From Hydrogenophaga sp. (GTDB lineage Bacteria; Pseudomonadota; Gammaproteobacteria; Burkholderiales; Burkholderiaceae_C), in assembly GCA_021154985.1 (NCBI GenBank), contig JAJNQE010000021.1:1-47862 (forward strand): a stretch of DNA of 47,862 nt, given 5' to 3'. The stretch's first letter is position 1; the number at the start of each line of letters is the position of its first letter. Positions 9,748 through 21,693 of the stretch are shown piece by piece. The notes under the pieces were generated by a model that made no database searches, had not been told where the DNA came from, and saw nothing but the letters and a program-made list of their open reading frames with translations. The translations under genes were made by a program, and so were the position numbers.

Positions 9748-10251
9748 ATGGCCAAAACCGCCAGCAAAGTCACCGCGCCCAGCATCAACATCGGCATCAA
9801 CGAAAAAGACCGCGCAGCGATTGCCAAAGGCCTGTCCAAACTGCTGGCCGACACCTACACGCTCTACCTCACCACGCACAACTTCCACTGGAACGTGACC
9901 GGGCCCATGTTCAATTCGCTGCATGCGATGTTCATGGCCCAGTACACCGAACTCTGGACGGCGGTGGACCCGGTGGCCGAGCGCATCCGCTCCCTGGGCC
10001 ATGCGGCGCCGGGCAGCTACGCGCAGTTCGGCAAGCTCAGCTCGGTGCCCGACGCACCGGCCACACCGCCCAAGGCCATGGAGATGGTGCGTATCCTGGT
10101 GCAGGGCCATGAAGCCGTTGCACGCACCGCGCGCGAGCTGTTTGCCCTGGTCGACAAGGCCGGCGACGAACCCACCGCCGACCTGCTGACGCAGCGCCTC
10201 ACGGTGCACGAGCAGACCGCGTGGATGCTGCGTTCGATCCTCGAGGATTGA
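9748..10251 (+). CDS. dps: DNA-binding ferritin-like protein Dps
   Basis: 167 residues. Dps dodecamers oxidise Fe(II) with peroxide, store iron and coat DNA. The ferroxidase signature is visible: HNFHWNVTGPMFNSLHAMF with the following QYTELW, and the conserved DPVAERIRSLG helix. The lysine-containing N-terminal tail (MAKTASKVTAP) may bind DNA. AGGAG precedes the ATG. It lies between oxyR and ubiA in the same direction, so induction by OxyR is likely. Confidence 0.96.
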   Translation: MAKTASKVTAPSINIGINEKDRAAIAKGLSKLLADTYTLYLTTHNFHWNVTGPMFNSLHAMFMAQYTELWTAVDPVAERIRSLGHAAPGSYAQFGKLSSVPDAPATPPKAMEMVRILVQGHEAVARTARELFALVDKAGDEPTADLLTQRLTVHEQTAWMLRSILED

Positions 10252-10261
10252 TCAAGGGATC

Positions 10262-11134
10262 ATGGTCGCTGCAACGTCCCCAGCGCCTTCGCGCCTTGCG
10301 CTGTACCTCGACCTGATCCGCTGGAACCGGCCCGCCGGCTGGTTGCTGCTGCTCTGGCCCTCGCTGGCCGCACTCTGGGTGGCGGCCGGCGGCTTCCCCG
10401 GCTGGCACCTGGTGGCGGTGTTCGTGCTCGGCACCATCCTCATGCGCAGCGCCGGCTGCTGCGTGAACGACGTGGCCGACCGCGAGTTCGACAAACACGT
10501 CAAGCGCACCGCACAGCGCCCGGTCACCTCGGGCAAGGTGTCCACGCGCGAGGCACTCGCTGTGGGCGCGGTACTCGCGCTGGCGGCGTTTGCATTGGTG
10601 CTCACCACCAACACGCTGACGGTGCTCATGTCGTTCGGCGCGCTGGCCATCACGCTCATCTATCCCTCCGCCAAGCGCTTCGTATCCATGCCGCAGGCGG
10701 TGCTGGGTGTGGCCTTCAGCTTCGGCGTGCCCATGGCGTTCGCCGCCGTGCAGGCGCAGGTGCTGCTGCTGGCCTGGGTGCTGCTGCTGGGCAATTTGTT
10801 CTGGGTGCTGGCCTACGACACCGAGTACGCCATGGTCGACCGCGACGACGACCTGCGCATCGGCATGAAAACCTCAGCGATCACGCTCGGCGCATACGAC
10901 GTGCCCGCAGTCACCGCGTTCTATCTGGTGTACCTCGCGGTCTGGACGGCTGCTCTGTGGAGCGTGGTGAACCCGTGGGTGTGGGGCGCCATGCTGGTGG
11001 TGGCGCTGGCCCAGGTGGTGTGGCACTTCCAGCTCATCAAGGACCGCAGCCGCGACGGCTGCTTCAAGGCCTTTAGGCTCAACCACTGGTTGGGGTTCAC
11101 CGTGTTTGTGGGTGTGGTGCTCGGGTTGGTTTGA
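10262..11134 (+). CDS. ubiA: 4-hydroxybenzoate polyprenyltransferase
   Basis: Membrane enzyme that attaches the polyprenyl tail to 4-hydroxybenzoate in ubiquinone synthesis. The 290 residues contain about eight hydrophobic helices. Both Asp-rich, Mg-diphosphate-binding motifs are present: NDVADREFD in the first loop and YDTEYAMVDRDDD in the second. RWNRPAGWLLLLWPSLAALW near the N-terminus is also conserved. It starts 10 bases after dps, in the same direction. Confidence 0.96.
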   Translation: MVAATSPAPSRLALYLDLIRWNRPAGWLLLLWPSLAALWVAAGGFPGWHLVAVFVLGTILMRSAGCCVNDVADREFDKHVKRTAQRPVTSGKVSTREALAVGAVLALAAFALVLTTNTLTVLMSFGALAITLIYPSAKRFVSMPQAVLGVAFSFGVPMAFAAVQAQVLLLAWVLLLGNLFWVLAYDTEYAMVDRDDDLRIGMKTSAITLGAYDVPAVTAFYLVYLAVWTAALWSVVNPWVWGAMLVVALAQVVWHFQLIKDRSRDGCFKAFRLNHWLGFTVFVGVVLGLV

Positions 11135-11416
11135 CTTGCGCCGCGTTTCATTCGTGGCGCTTCTTCGGCCCACGGACGCGGCGCGCCCTGCTCCGCGGCT
11201 GTCCCCCGGCGGCTGGTGCCGCCTCCTCCTTTATGCCGCTGCGCAGGGCGCACCGCGTCCGTGAGCGGGCAGGCAAGTGGGCGCATTGCGTCAGTTTTGG
11301 CGCCCTACTGGGACGCTCATTGGCCACAACCCATCACTCAACTTCGCACATTTGCCTAGGAAGGTCATCGATTCAGGCGTACGTCTTCTTCGCCGTCCAT
11401 GCAGGAAGAGTTGTGC
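11135..11416. other. Intergenic region between ubiA and an acquired gene
   Basis: G+C-rich up to about 11300, with CTGTCCCCCGGCGGCTG and a GCGCAGGGCGCACC segment like spacer repeats of this group. After about 11320 it becomes A+T-richer, marking the edge of the foreign-looking segment. No gene, RNA or clear terminator is recognised. Confidence 0.4.
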
Positions 11417-12175
11417 TCATGACTCTTTGAGGTACTTGCCGTGCGAATGAAGTCGGTCTTCAATGGCTTTTTCGATTGCGGCATGCAAAGGGACGGCTTC
11501 GGACTCCAGCTTTTTCCATGCCTCGCCCCTAATTTTCCAATCCCTATCCTCCTTGGAAAACTCCAGGGAAACGACTGCAGACCACAAAAGAGGCGTCATT
11601 TCCTTGAACATCCGCTTGAGATCGGGTGGTAGGAAAAGTCCGTTTGATGCTACGTAACCTTGTAATGCGCCAACTGCTTTTTTCACGTTGTGCAGTTGAT
11701 ACCAAAACAGAATGTCTTGGTAGACGCCATCTCGGTTTCTGCCTCTAGGAGATCCAAAAGAAGTGGGCGTATCTCGAATGCTTTGCTTCTGACTTTCAGT
11801 AAAAGTTGAGTCAGATAGGAATTCCTCAAGCTGAACGGCTGACATCTTTCCTACGGCCGTGTAGGACTGAGTGGGGGAAGCAAACGACCGCGTCGCGCCA
11901 TAGGCCTCGTCCAACTTCGCCCACGCTTCGGGAAGGACTGTGAATTCGCGTTCTTGAATCTTGAGCGCACCGTTCAGAATCGACTCGACTTCGATCTTCA
12001 GCCGGTGAATCTCCTTAGCCTGTTCGTGCTTGAACGCTTCAAGGCGCGTTGCAAAGCGGGCATCGATCCACCCTTGACCGAGGTGCCGAAAGATTCCGTA
12101 AGCAACTGCGGCTGAGCCACCGCCATACAGAGCGACCGTGCCAAAAAATTTCAAGATTTCGTCGATGTGGTTCAT
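11417..12175 (-). CDS. Hypothetical single-pass membrane protein with coiled coil, likely acquired
   Basis: 252 residues. A hydrophobic N-terminal segment (ILKFFGTVALYGGGSAAVAYGIF, about residues 7-29) is followed by a charged helical stretch (ARFATRLEAFKHEQAKEIHRLKIEVESIL) likely to form a coiled coil, then a soluble part with LPEAWAKLDEAYGATRSFASP. This layout resembles a scattered family of unknown function often met on mobile DNA; the resemblance is from memory. Base composition is unlike the neighbours: 53 of 120 bases in 11701-11820 are G or C. It is opposite in strand to ubiA and interrupts what looks like a core ubiA-proC junction. Confidence 0.65.
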   Translation of the reverse strand: MNHIDEILKFFGTVALYGGGSAAVAYGIFRHLGQGWIDARFATRLEAFKHEQAKEIHRLKIEVESILNGALKIQEREFTVLPEAWAKLDEAYGATRSFASPTQSYTAVGKMSAVQLEEFLSDSTFTESQKQSIRDTPTSFGSPRGRNRDGVYQDILFWYQLHNVKKAVGALQGYVASNGLFLPPDLKRMFKEMTPLLWSAVVSLEFSKEDRDWKIRGEAWKKLESEAVPLHAAIEKAIEDRLHSHGKYLKES

Positions 12176-12228
12176 AGGCGAAATTCTCTTCGAGATACCA
12201 TCTTTTGGTAGCCGCGAGTTGTGCGGGA

Positions 12229-13056
12229 TTACTTCCCGAACTCCCGCCCCAGCTCCTCAGCCCGTTTCTGCGCAGCAAACAGCGCTTCTTCAAACTTGGC
12301 CTTCACACCCGCAGCCTCCATCGAGGTCAATGCAGCGTAGGTGGTGCCGCCCTTGGAGGTCACACGTTCCCGCAGCACCTGCGGCGGATCGTCGGACCGC
12401 TGCGCCAAGGTCGACGCACCGATGAACGTGCCCACCGCGAGCTGGTAGGCCACCTCGGGCGGCAGTCCCATGCGGGTGCCGGCATCGCGCATGGCCTCCA
12501 GGAAATAGAACACGTAGGCCGGGCCGGAGCCGGAGAGGGCGGTCACGGCGTCGAGATCGTGTTCGGTGGCGACCCACACCAGCTCGCCGGTGGTCTTCAC
12601 CACGGCTTCGACCAGCGCGCGATCGGCATCGCTGGCGCCTGCGCGCGGGAACAACCCCGTCATGCCCAGGCCGACGAGCGCCGGGGTGTTGGGCATGGCG
12701 CGCACGATGCGCTGGGTTTGCAGCCAGCCGGCCATGCTGTCGCTGGTGATGCCGGCGGCCACGCTCAGGTGCAGTGCACCGGCGAGGAAGGGTTGGCTGG
12801 CGAGTGCGGCGTCTTTGAAGGTCTGCGGTTTCACGGCCCAGACCACGAGGTCCGAGGTCCGCAATTCGGAACTGGCGGCCGGCAGCAGGGAGACGCCGGG
12901 AAACTGCTGCGCGAGCTTGGTGCGCTGCTCGTCCCAAGGCTCGACGATCTGCAAGACGCTGGCCGGATGGCCCTGGCGCAGCAGGCCGCCGACGATGGCG
13001 CTGGCCATGTTGCCGCCGCCGATGAAGGTGATGGTGGGGTGGGTGGGGGTGTTCAT
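12229..13056 (-). CDS. proC: Pyrroline-5-carboxylate reductase
   Basis: Catalyses the last step of proline synthesis with NAD(P)H. The start is the ATG complementary to 13054-13056; the open frame continues far upstream only as a shadow of glpK. The 275 residues show the Rossmann start ITFIGGGNMASAIVGGLL, the cofactor loop VVWAVKPQTF, RAMPNTPALVGLGMTG, and the C-terminal signature SGSGPAYVFYFLEAM with TSKGGTT. It lies 32 bases after glpK. On the minus strand GACAAT is followed by six bases and then the ATG, so it may have its own leaderless transcript. Confidence 0.96.
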   Translation of the reverse strand: MNTPTHPTITFIGGGNMASAIVGGLLRQGHPASVLQIVEPWDEQRTKLAQQFPGVSLLPAASSELRTSDLVVWAVKPQTFKDAALASQPFLAGALHLSVAAGITSDSMAGWLQTQRIVRAMPNTPALVGLGMTGLFPRAGASDADRALVEAVVKTTGELVWVATEHDLDAVTALSGSGPAYVFYFLEAMRDAGTRMGLPPEVAYQLAVGTFIGASTLAQRSDDPPQVLRERVTSKGGTTYAALTSMEAAGVKAKFEEALFAAQKRAEELGREFGK

Positions 13057-13068
13057 CGCGCCATTGTC
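13054..13068 (-). promoter_or_regulatory. proC -10-like element six bases before the ATG
   Basis: Read on the minus strand, GACAAT (13068-13063) is separated by GGCGCG from the proC ATG. This is the same -10 to start-codon spacing as at recG and oxyR. The -35 region is poor, and proC could also be read from glpK. Confidence 0.4.
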
Positions 13069-13088
13069 GCGCGCCTGCACCCGCCGCT

Positions 13089-14582
13089 TCAGGGGGCCAC
13101 CGTTTGCCGCACAGCGTGTTCCCACTGCGCCATTTTCTCGGCAGCGCGCTGGCGCGAGAGCGTGGGGTGGAAGGTACGCTGGGCGCGCCACTGTTTCGAG
13201 AGTTCGTCGAGCCCGCCGAACAGGCCGGTGTGCAGCCCGGCCAGGTAGGCCGCGCCCAGGGCGGTGGTTTCGATCACGGCCGGGCGCACCACCGGGATGC
13301 CGAGCAGATCGGCCTGGATCTGCATCAGCAGGTCGTTGGCGCAGGCGCCGCCGTCCACCCGCAGCTCGCTCACCGGCACACCACCGGCGGCCACCGCGTC
13401 GCGGCTCATGGCGTCGAGCAGGGCGGCGCTTTGAAAGGCGATGCTTTCGAGTGCGGCACGCGCGATGTGGGCGATGGTGGTGCCGCGCGTGAGGCCGGTG
13501 ATGCTGCCGCGCGTGTCGGGCTGCCAGTAGGGCGCGCCCAGGCCGGTGAAGGCGGGCACGAGCACCACGCCGCCCGCGTCGGGCACGCTCTCGGCGAGCG
13601 CCTGCACCTCGCTGCTCGACTTGATGGCCTGCAGGCCGTCGCGCAGCCATTGCACCACCGCGCCGCCAATGAACACGCTGCCCTCCAGCGCATATTGCGG
13701 GGCGCCCGCAGGTTGTGCCGTGGCGGTGGTGATCAGGCCGTTCTGGCTGACCTGGAAACGCTCGCCGGTGTGCATGAGCATGAAGCAGCCGGTGCCGTAG
13801 GTGTTCTTGGCCATGCCGGCGGTGAAGCAGGCCTGGCCGAAGAGGGCGCTTTGCTGGTCGCCGGCCACGCCGCCGATCTCCAGCGGTGCGCCGAGCCACT
13901 CGGCTTTCATCTCGCCGAAGTGCGCGCTCGACGGCAGGGCCTCGGGCATCAGGCTCTTGGGGATGTTCAACAGGGCGAGCAGTTCGTCGTCCCATTGGCG
14001 GGTGTGCACGTTGAACAGCATGGTTCGCGAGGCGTTGCTCACGTCGGTCACGTGGCGCGCGCCGCCGGTGAGCTGCCAGATGAGCCAGCTGTCGACCGTG
14101 CCGAAGGCGAGCTCGCCGCGCTCGGCCTGGGCGCGTGCGCCGCTCACGTTGTCCAGCATCCACTTGAGCTTGGTGCCGGAGAAGTAGGCGTCGATGCGCA
14201 GGCCGGTTTTCTGCAGCACGGTGTCGCTTGCGCCCCGCTCGCGCAGCTCGGCGCAGGTGGCCTCGGCGCGGCGGTCTTGCCAGACGATGGCGTTGTAGAC
14301 CGGCTCGCCGGTCTTGCGGTTCCACACCAGCGTGGTCTCGCGCTGGTTGGTGATGCCCACAGCCGCAATCTGCCCGGCGCTGAGGCCGGCTTGTTTCAAG
14401 GCCTCGCGCGCGGTCTCCAGCTGGGTCTGCCAGAGGTCGCGCGGGTCGTGTTCCACCCAGCCGGGCTGCGGGTAGATCTGGCGAAACTCGCGCTGCGCCA
14501 TGGTCACCACGCGGCCGGCGTGGTCGAACACGATGCTGCGCGAACTGGAGGTGCCCTGGTCCAGGGCGAGCAGGTAGGTCAT
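13089..14582 (-). CDS. glpK: Glycerol kinase
   Basis: Phosphorylates glycerol to sn-glycerol-3-phosphate. The start is the ATG complementary to 14580-14582 (MTYLLALDQGTSSSRS), giving 497 residues, the family's usual length; a longer open frame upstream is spurious. Visible landmarks are the phosphate-binding DQGTSSSRSIVFD, PGWVEHDP, GITNQRETT, NAIVWQDRR, the FGGY-family GTGCFMLM, and DGGACANDLLMQIQAD. It lies 19 bases after glpR on the same strand, so repressor and kinase form one unit divergent from the glycerol transporter. Confidence 0.97.
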   Translation of the reverse strand: MTYLLALDQGTSSSRSIVFDHAGRVVTMAQREFRQIYPQPGWVEHDPRDLWQTQLETAREALKQAGLSAGQIAAVGITNQRETTLVWNRKTGEPVYNAIVWQDRRAEATCAELRERGASDTVLQKTGLRIDAYFSGTKLKWMLDNVSGARAQAERGELAFGTVDSWLIWQLTGGARHVTDVSNASRTMLFNVHTRQWDDELLALLNIPKSLMPEALPSSAHFGEMKAEWLGAPLEIGGVAGDQQSALFGQACFTAGMAKNTYGTGCFMLMHTGERFQVSQNGLITTATAQPAGAPQYALEGSVFIGGAVVQWLRDGLQAIKSSSEVQALAESVPDAGGVVLVPAFTGLGAPYWQPDTRGSITGLTRGTTIAHIARAALESIAFQSAALLDAMSRDAVAAGGVPVSELRVDGGACANDLLMQIQADLLGIPVVRPAVIETTALGAAYLAGLHTGLFGGLDELSKQWRAQRTFHPTLSRQRAAEKMAQWEHAVRQTVAP

Positions 14583-14601
14583 GGGGAGGTCCGGGAATGG
14601 A

Positions 14602-15396
14602 TCAGGCCAGGGCAGTGTCGTGGGGGGACTCGATGCCGGCGAGCACACATTCCACATTGGCCAGGGTGAGCAGGTCGGCAAAGGGCGGCGGCGGGGGCTG
14701 GTCGGTGAACACCACGTCGATGTCGTCCAGCCGCGCCAGTTCCACCATGGCGGGCCGGTTGAACTTGCTGTGGTCGGCGGCCAGCCAGACCTCGCGCGAT
14801 TGTTCGACGATGGCGCGCGCCACCTTCACTTCGCGGTAGTCGAAGTCGCGCAGCGAGCCGTCGGCCTCGATGCCGCTGATGCCGATCAGGGCAATGTCGA
14901 CCTTGAACTGGCGCATGAAGTCCACCGTGGCTTCGCCCACGATGCCCTGGTCGGCGCCGCGCACCACACCGCCGGCCACGATCACCTCGCAGTCGGGGTG
15001 GGTGCTCATGAGCGAGGCGATGTGCAGGTTGTTGGTGATCACGCGCAGGCCCCGGTGGCGCTGCAGCTCGCGCGCCACGGCCTCGATGGTGGTGCCAATG
15101 TTCATGATCAGCGAGCAGCCGTTGGGCACCCGCCGCGCCACCGCGCGCGCAATGCGGGTCTTGGCATCCGACTGCATGGCCTGGCGCTGGCGGTAGGCGA
15201 TGTTTTCGGTGGTGGAGCCGGGCAGGCGCACGCCGCCGTGAAAACGCGAGAGAAAACCGGCCTCGGCCAGGCGCTGCACGTCGCGGCGCACCGTTTGCAG
15301 GGTGACGCCGAAGCGTTCGGCCAGGGCGTCGATGGTCTGTGGGCCGTGGGCGCGCACTTCGTTGAGCAGCTCGGTGTGGCGGGGGGTGAGGTTCAT
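14602..15396 (-). CDS. glpR: DeoR-family regulator of glycerol metabolism
   Basis: 264 residues. The N-terminal helix-turn-helix is of DeoR type (QTIDALAERFGVTLQTVRRDVQRL). The C-terminal sugar-phosphate-sensing domain has NIGTTIEAVARELQ, VRGADQGIVGEATVDF, IALIGISGIEADGSL and AADHSKFNRPAMV. Its place between glpK and the divergent glycerol importer, beside a repeated operator array, supports GlpR: release from DNA by glycerol-3-phosphate is the family rule. It probably represses both directions, including itself. Confidence 0.92.
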   Translation of the reverse strand: MNLTPRHTELLNEVRAHGPQTIDALAERFGVTLQTVRRDVQRLAEAGFLSRFHGGVRLPGSTTENIAYRQRQAMQSDAKTRIARAVARRVPNGCSLIMNIGTTIEAVARELQRHRGLRVITNNLHIASLMSTHPDCEVIVAGGVVRGADQGIVGEATVDFMRQFKVDIALIGISGIEADGSLRDFDYREVKVARAIVEQSREVWLAADHSKFNRPAMVELARLDDIDVVFTDQPPPPPFADLLTLANVECVLAGIESPHDTALA

Positions 15397-15450
15397 CGGG
15401 GGTCGCGGAGATCGGGGGCGGGGAGCGAGAGGCGGTGTGCCGACGCCACC

Positions 15451-15540
15451 CGAACATAACGGAATTCTTTTTGGCCCCGATCAGGGTAAATACCGAATAA
15501 AAACGAACATAAACGAACAATAAAATCCGTCAAACGAAAT
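15451..15540. promoter_or_regulatory. Helically phased CGAAYA operator array between glpR and glpS
   Basis: Three tandem near-identical 10-mers begin at 15494, 15504 and 15514 (CGAATAAAAA, CGAACATAAA, CGAACAATAA). Further CGAA-type copies begin at 15451 (CGAACATAA) and 15535 (CGAAAT). The 10-, 10-, 21- and 43-base offsets place all copies on about the same helical face. The region also contains the A+T-rich part expected for the two divergent promoters. I infer binding by the adjacent DeoR-type GlpR. Confidence 0.7.
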
Positions 15541-15583
15541 GCCATCCGATCATGGGTGTGCGGTTTTTCACACAGGGATTCGA

Positions 15584-16659
<1,076 letters not shown>

Positions 16660-16660
<1 letters not shown>

Positions 16661-17732
16661 TGGCGCGCATCGAACTCGATCTGGCGCACGCCTACAAGCC
16701 GAATCCGACCAAGGACGAGGACTACGCGCTGCTGCCGCTGAAGATGCGTTTCGAGGACAGTGGCGCGTACGCGCTGCTCGGCCCCTCGGGCTGCGGCAAG
16801 ACCACCATGCTCAACATCATCTCGGGCCTGCTGGTGCCGTCACAAGGCTCTGTGACTTTCGATGGCCGCGACGTGACGCGCCAGAGCCCGCAGCAGCGCA
16901 ACATCGCGCAGGTGTTCCAGTTCCCGGTGATCTACGACACCATGACGGTGGCGCAGAACCTCGCGTTTCCGTTGAAGAACCGCAAGGTGCCCGAGGCGGA
17001 AATCAAGAAGCAGGTGGGCCGTATCGCCGAGATGCTGGAAATGAGCCACCAGCTCGACATGCGCGCGGCGGGCCTCTCCGCCGACCAGAAGCAGAAGATC
17101 TCGCTCGGCCGTGGCCTGGTGCGATCCGACGTCTCGGCCGTGCTGTTCGACGAGCCGCTGACCGTGATCGACCCGCACCTCAAATGGCAGCTGCGGCGCA
17201 AGCTCAAGCAGATCCACCACGAGCTCAAGCTCACGCTGATCTATGTGACGCACGACCAGGTGGAGGCGCTGACCTTCGCCGACGAGGTGGTGGTCATGAC
17301 GCGCGGACGCGCAGTGCAGGTGGGCGCGGCCGAGGCGCTGTTCGAGCGGCCGGCGCACACCTTTGTGGGCCACTTCATTGGCTCACCCGGCATGAATTTT
17401 TTGCCCGCGACCAGCGTGCGTGGCGGCTTGGTGGTGATGGGCCAGCCGCTCGCACTCACCAGCGGCCAGAGCCTGCCCGATGGTCCGCTCAAGCTGGGCA
17501 TCCGCCCGGAGTACCTCGCGCTGGGCAACGCGGGCGAGCCCAACACGCTGCCTGCGAAAGTCACGCGCGTGCAGGACATCGGAACTTACGTGATGGTGAC
17601 CTGCGAAGCCGGCGAACACCGGCTCAAGTGCCGCCTCGCACCCGAAGCCGCCGCCCCGGCGGTGGGCGAGACCGTGCACCTGCGCGTGCTCGGTGAGCAC
17701 ACCTGCTTCTACCAAGACGAGGCACTCGTTCA

Positions 17733-17736
<4 letters not shown>
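16660..17736 (+). CDS. glpT: Glycerol ABC transporter ATP-binding protein GlpT
   Basis: 358 residues, the second ATPase of the importer (not the E. coli glycerol-3-phosphate antiporter of the same name). It has a canonical Walker A GPSGCGKT (41-48), Q-loop Q87, Walker B ending at E165, and H-loop His198 in VTHDQVEAL. The ABC signature is degenerate: LSADQ (139-143) instead of LSGGQ. This complements the defects in GlpS, so only one composite ATP site should be fully catalytic. The C-terminus carries a regulatory domain (LGIRPEYLAL). It overlaps glpP by four bases (ATGA). Confidence 0.9.
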
Positions 17737-18618
<882 letters not shown>

Positions 18619-18626
<8 letters not shown>

Positions 18627-19431
18627 CAAGCGCTTCAAGAAGAGGACGCTGTTCCTCATCGCTTACCTGGTCTTCGCGCTGCTGCCCATCTATTGGATGC
18701 TCAACATGAGCTTCAAGACGAACGAGGAGATCCTGTCCTCGTTCACCTTGTGGCCGGCCGAGTTCACCTGGGCCAATTACAAGACCATCTTCACCGACCC
18801 CTCGTGGTACTCGGGCTACATCAACAGCCTGATCTATGTGGGCATCAACACGGTGATCTCGCTGACCGTGGCGCTGCCAGCGGCCTATGCCTTTTCGCGC
18901 TACCGCTTCCTGGGCGACAAGCATGTGTTCTTCTGGCTGCTCACCAACCGCATGACGCCGCCCGCGGTGTTCTTGCTGCCGTTTTTCCAGCTCTACACCA
19001 CGCTCGGTTTGATGGACACGCACATCGCCGTGGCCATGGCGCATCTGTTGTTCAACGTGCCGCTGGCGGTGTGGATTCTCGAAGGCTTCATGAGCGGCAT
19101 TCCGCGAGAGATCGACGAGACCGCCTACATCGACGGCTACAGCTTCCCGCGCTTCTTTTTCACCATCTTCCTGCCGCTCATCAAGGCCGGCGTGGGCGTG
19201 GCGGCGTTCTTCTGCTTCATGTTCAGCTGGGTCGAGCTCTTGCTGGCGCGCACGCTCACCAGCGTGAACGCCAAGCCCATCGTTGCCACCATGACGCGCA
19301 CGGTGAGCGCCAGCGGCATGGACTGGGCGACGCTGGCTGCGGCCGGCGTGCTCACCATCGTGCCGGGCGCCATCGTCATCTGGTTTGTGCGGCACTACAT
19401 CGCGAAGGGATTCGCGATGGGCCGAGTTTGA
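18619..19431 (+). CDS. glpQ: Glycerol ABC transporter permease GlpQ
   Basis: The ATG at 18619 (MNDKRFKKRTLFLIAYLVF) lies inside the glpP end and gives 270 residues. Six helices of the MalG/UgpE type are present, with the EAA loop IPREIDETAYIDGYSFPRFFFTIFLPL. It pairs with GlpP to form the membrane channel. The name follows the Rhizobium glycerol system and is unrelated to the phosphodiesterase GlpQ. A stable palindrome follows ten bases after its stop. Confidence 0.93.
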
Positions 19432-19440
19432 AGTCCTTGC

Positions 19441-19472
19441 GGGTCAGACCACGCGCAGCGTGCTCTGACCCC
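19441..19472. repeat. REP-like palindrome between glpQ and the DUF2160 gene
   Basis: GGGTCAGA (19441-19448) pairs with TCTGACCC (19464-19471). Inside, CACGC (19450-19454) pairs with GCGTG (19458-19462) around a GCA loop, giving a 13-bp stem with one mismatch. GGGGTCAGA...CACG palindromes are a familiar REP-type element. With no T run it is not a terminator, but it could protect or separate operon mRNA segments. Confidence 0.6.
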
Positions 19473-19489
19473 AACTGAATGGAGAATTT

Positions 19490-19798
19490 ATGTTCACCTG
19501 GATGGTCTGGACCACGCCCGTGGCCGTTTTCTTCACCTGCATCGTGCTCATGCTGATCGGCATGACCGTGTGGGACATCAAGTCGCCCACGGTGGAGCGC
19601 AAGGGCTTCCTGCCCATGGTCACCACGCGGGGTGACCGCCTCTTCATCGGCCTGCTCGGCGCGGCCTACATCAACCTCGCCTTCATCGGCCTGGCGGGCT
19701 GGCTCATGCAGTGGCTCTCGCTGGAGCAGGAGCCCAGCATCTGGATTTCGTTTGTAGCGTCCATGGCCTGGCTGGTGCTGGCACTGCGCAAGGGCTGA
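19490..19798 (+). CDS. DUF2160 small membrane protein of the glycerol transporter operon
   Basis: 102 residues with two or three hydrophobic helices (VAVFFTCIVLMLIGMTVWDI, LFIGLLGAAYINLAFIGLAGWL, and a C-terminal one). A small integral membrane protein at this place, between the permeases and the binding protein, is a regular member of glpSTPQV-type operons. Its role is unknown; an accessory part of the importer is plausible. GGAG precedes the ATG. Confidence 0.85.
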   Translation: MFTWMVWTTPVAVFFTCIVLMLIGMTVWDIKSPTVERKGFLPMVTTRGDRLFIGLLGAAYINLAFIGLAGWLMQWLSLEQEPSIWISFVASMAWLVLALRKG

Positions 19799-19889
19799 AC
19801 GCTGCATGGCCTTCGGTATTCGGCCCGTTGTTTCCCCGGGGCCGAGACCTGTCACACACCGGGGAAGCGCACCGATCGAGGAGACAAAC

Positions 19890-21623
<1,734 letters not shown>

Positions 21624-21651
21624 TGTGATGCATCGCTTTTTATAGCAACCC

Positions 21652-21680
21652 GCCCTTCGCTCCACTCCGGAGCGGAGGGC
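21652..21680 (+). promoter_or_regulatory. Intercistronic hairpin before glpD
   Basis: GCCCTTCGCTCC (21652-21663) pairs with GGAGCGGAGGGC (21669-21680) over a five-base loop, a 12-bp stem with one G-U pair. No T run follows, so mRNA stabilisation or weak attenuation is more likely than termination. Confidence 0.5.
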
Positions 21681-21693
21681 CACTCCCCATTTC

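Noticed and set aside
13057..14325. Upstream extension of the proC frame giving a 698-residue protein
   Set aside because: The extension is an Arg/His-rich shadow of glpK; proC begins properly at 13056 with a Rossmann fold.
21652..21680. Terminator between glpV and glpD
   Set aside because: The hairpin is stable but no T run follows it.
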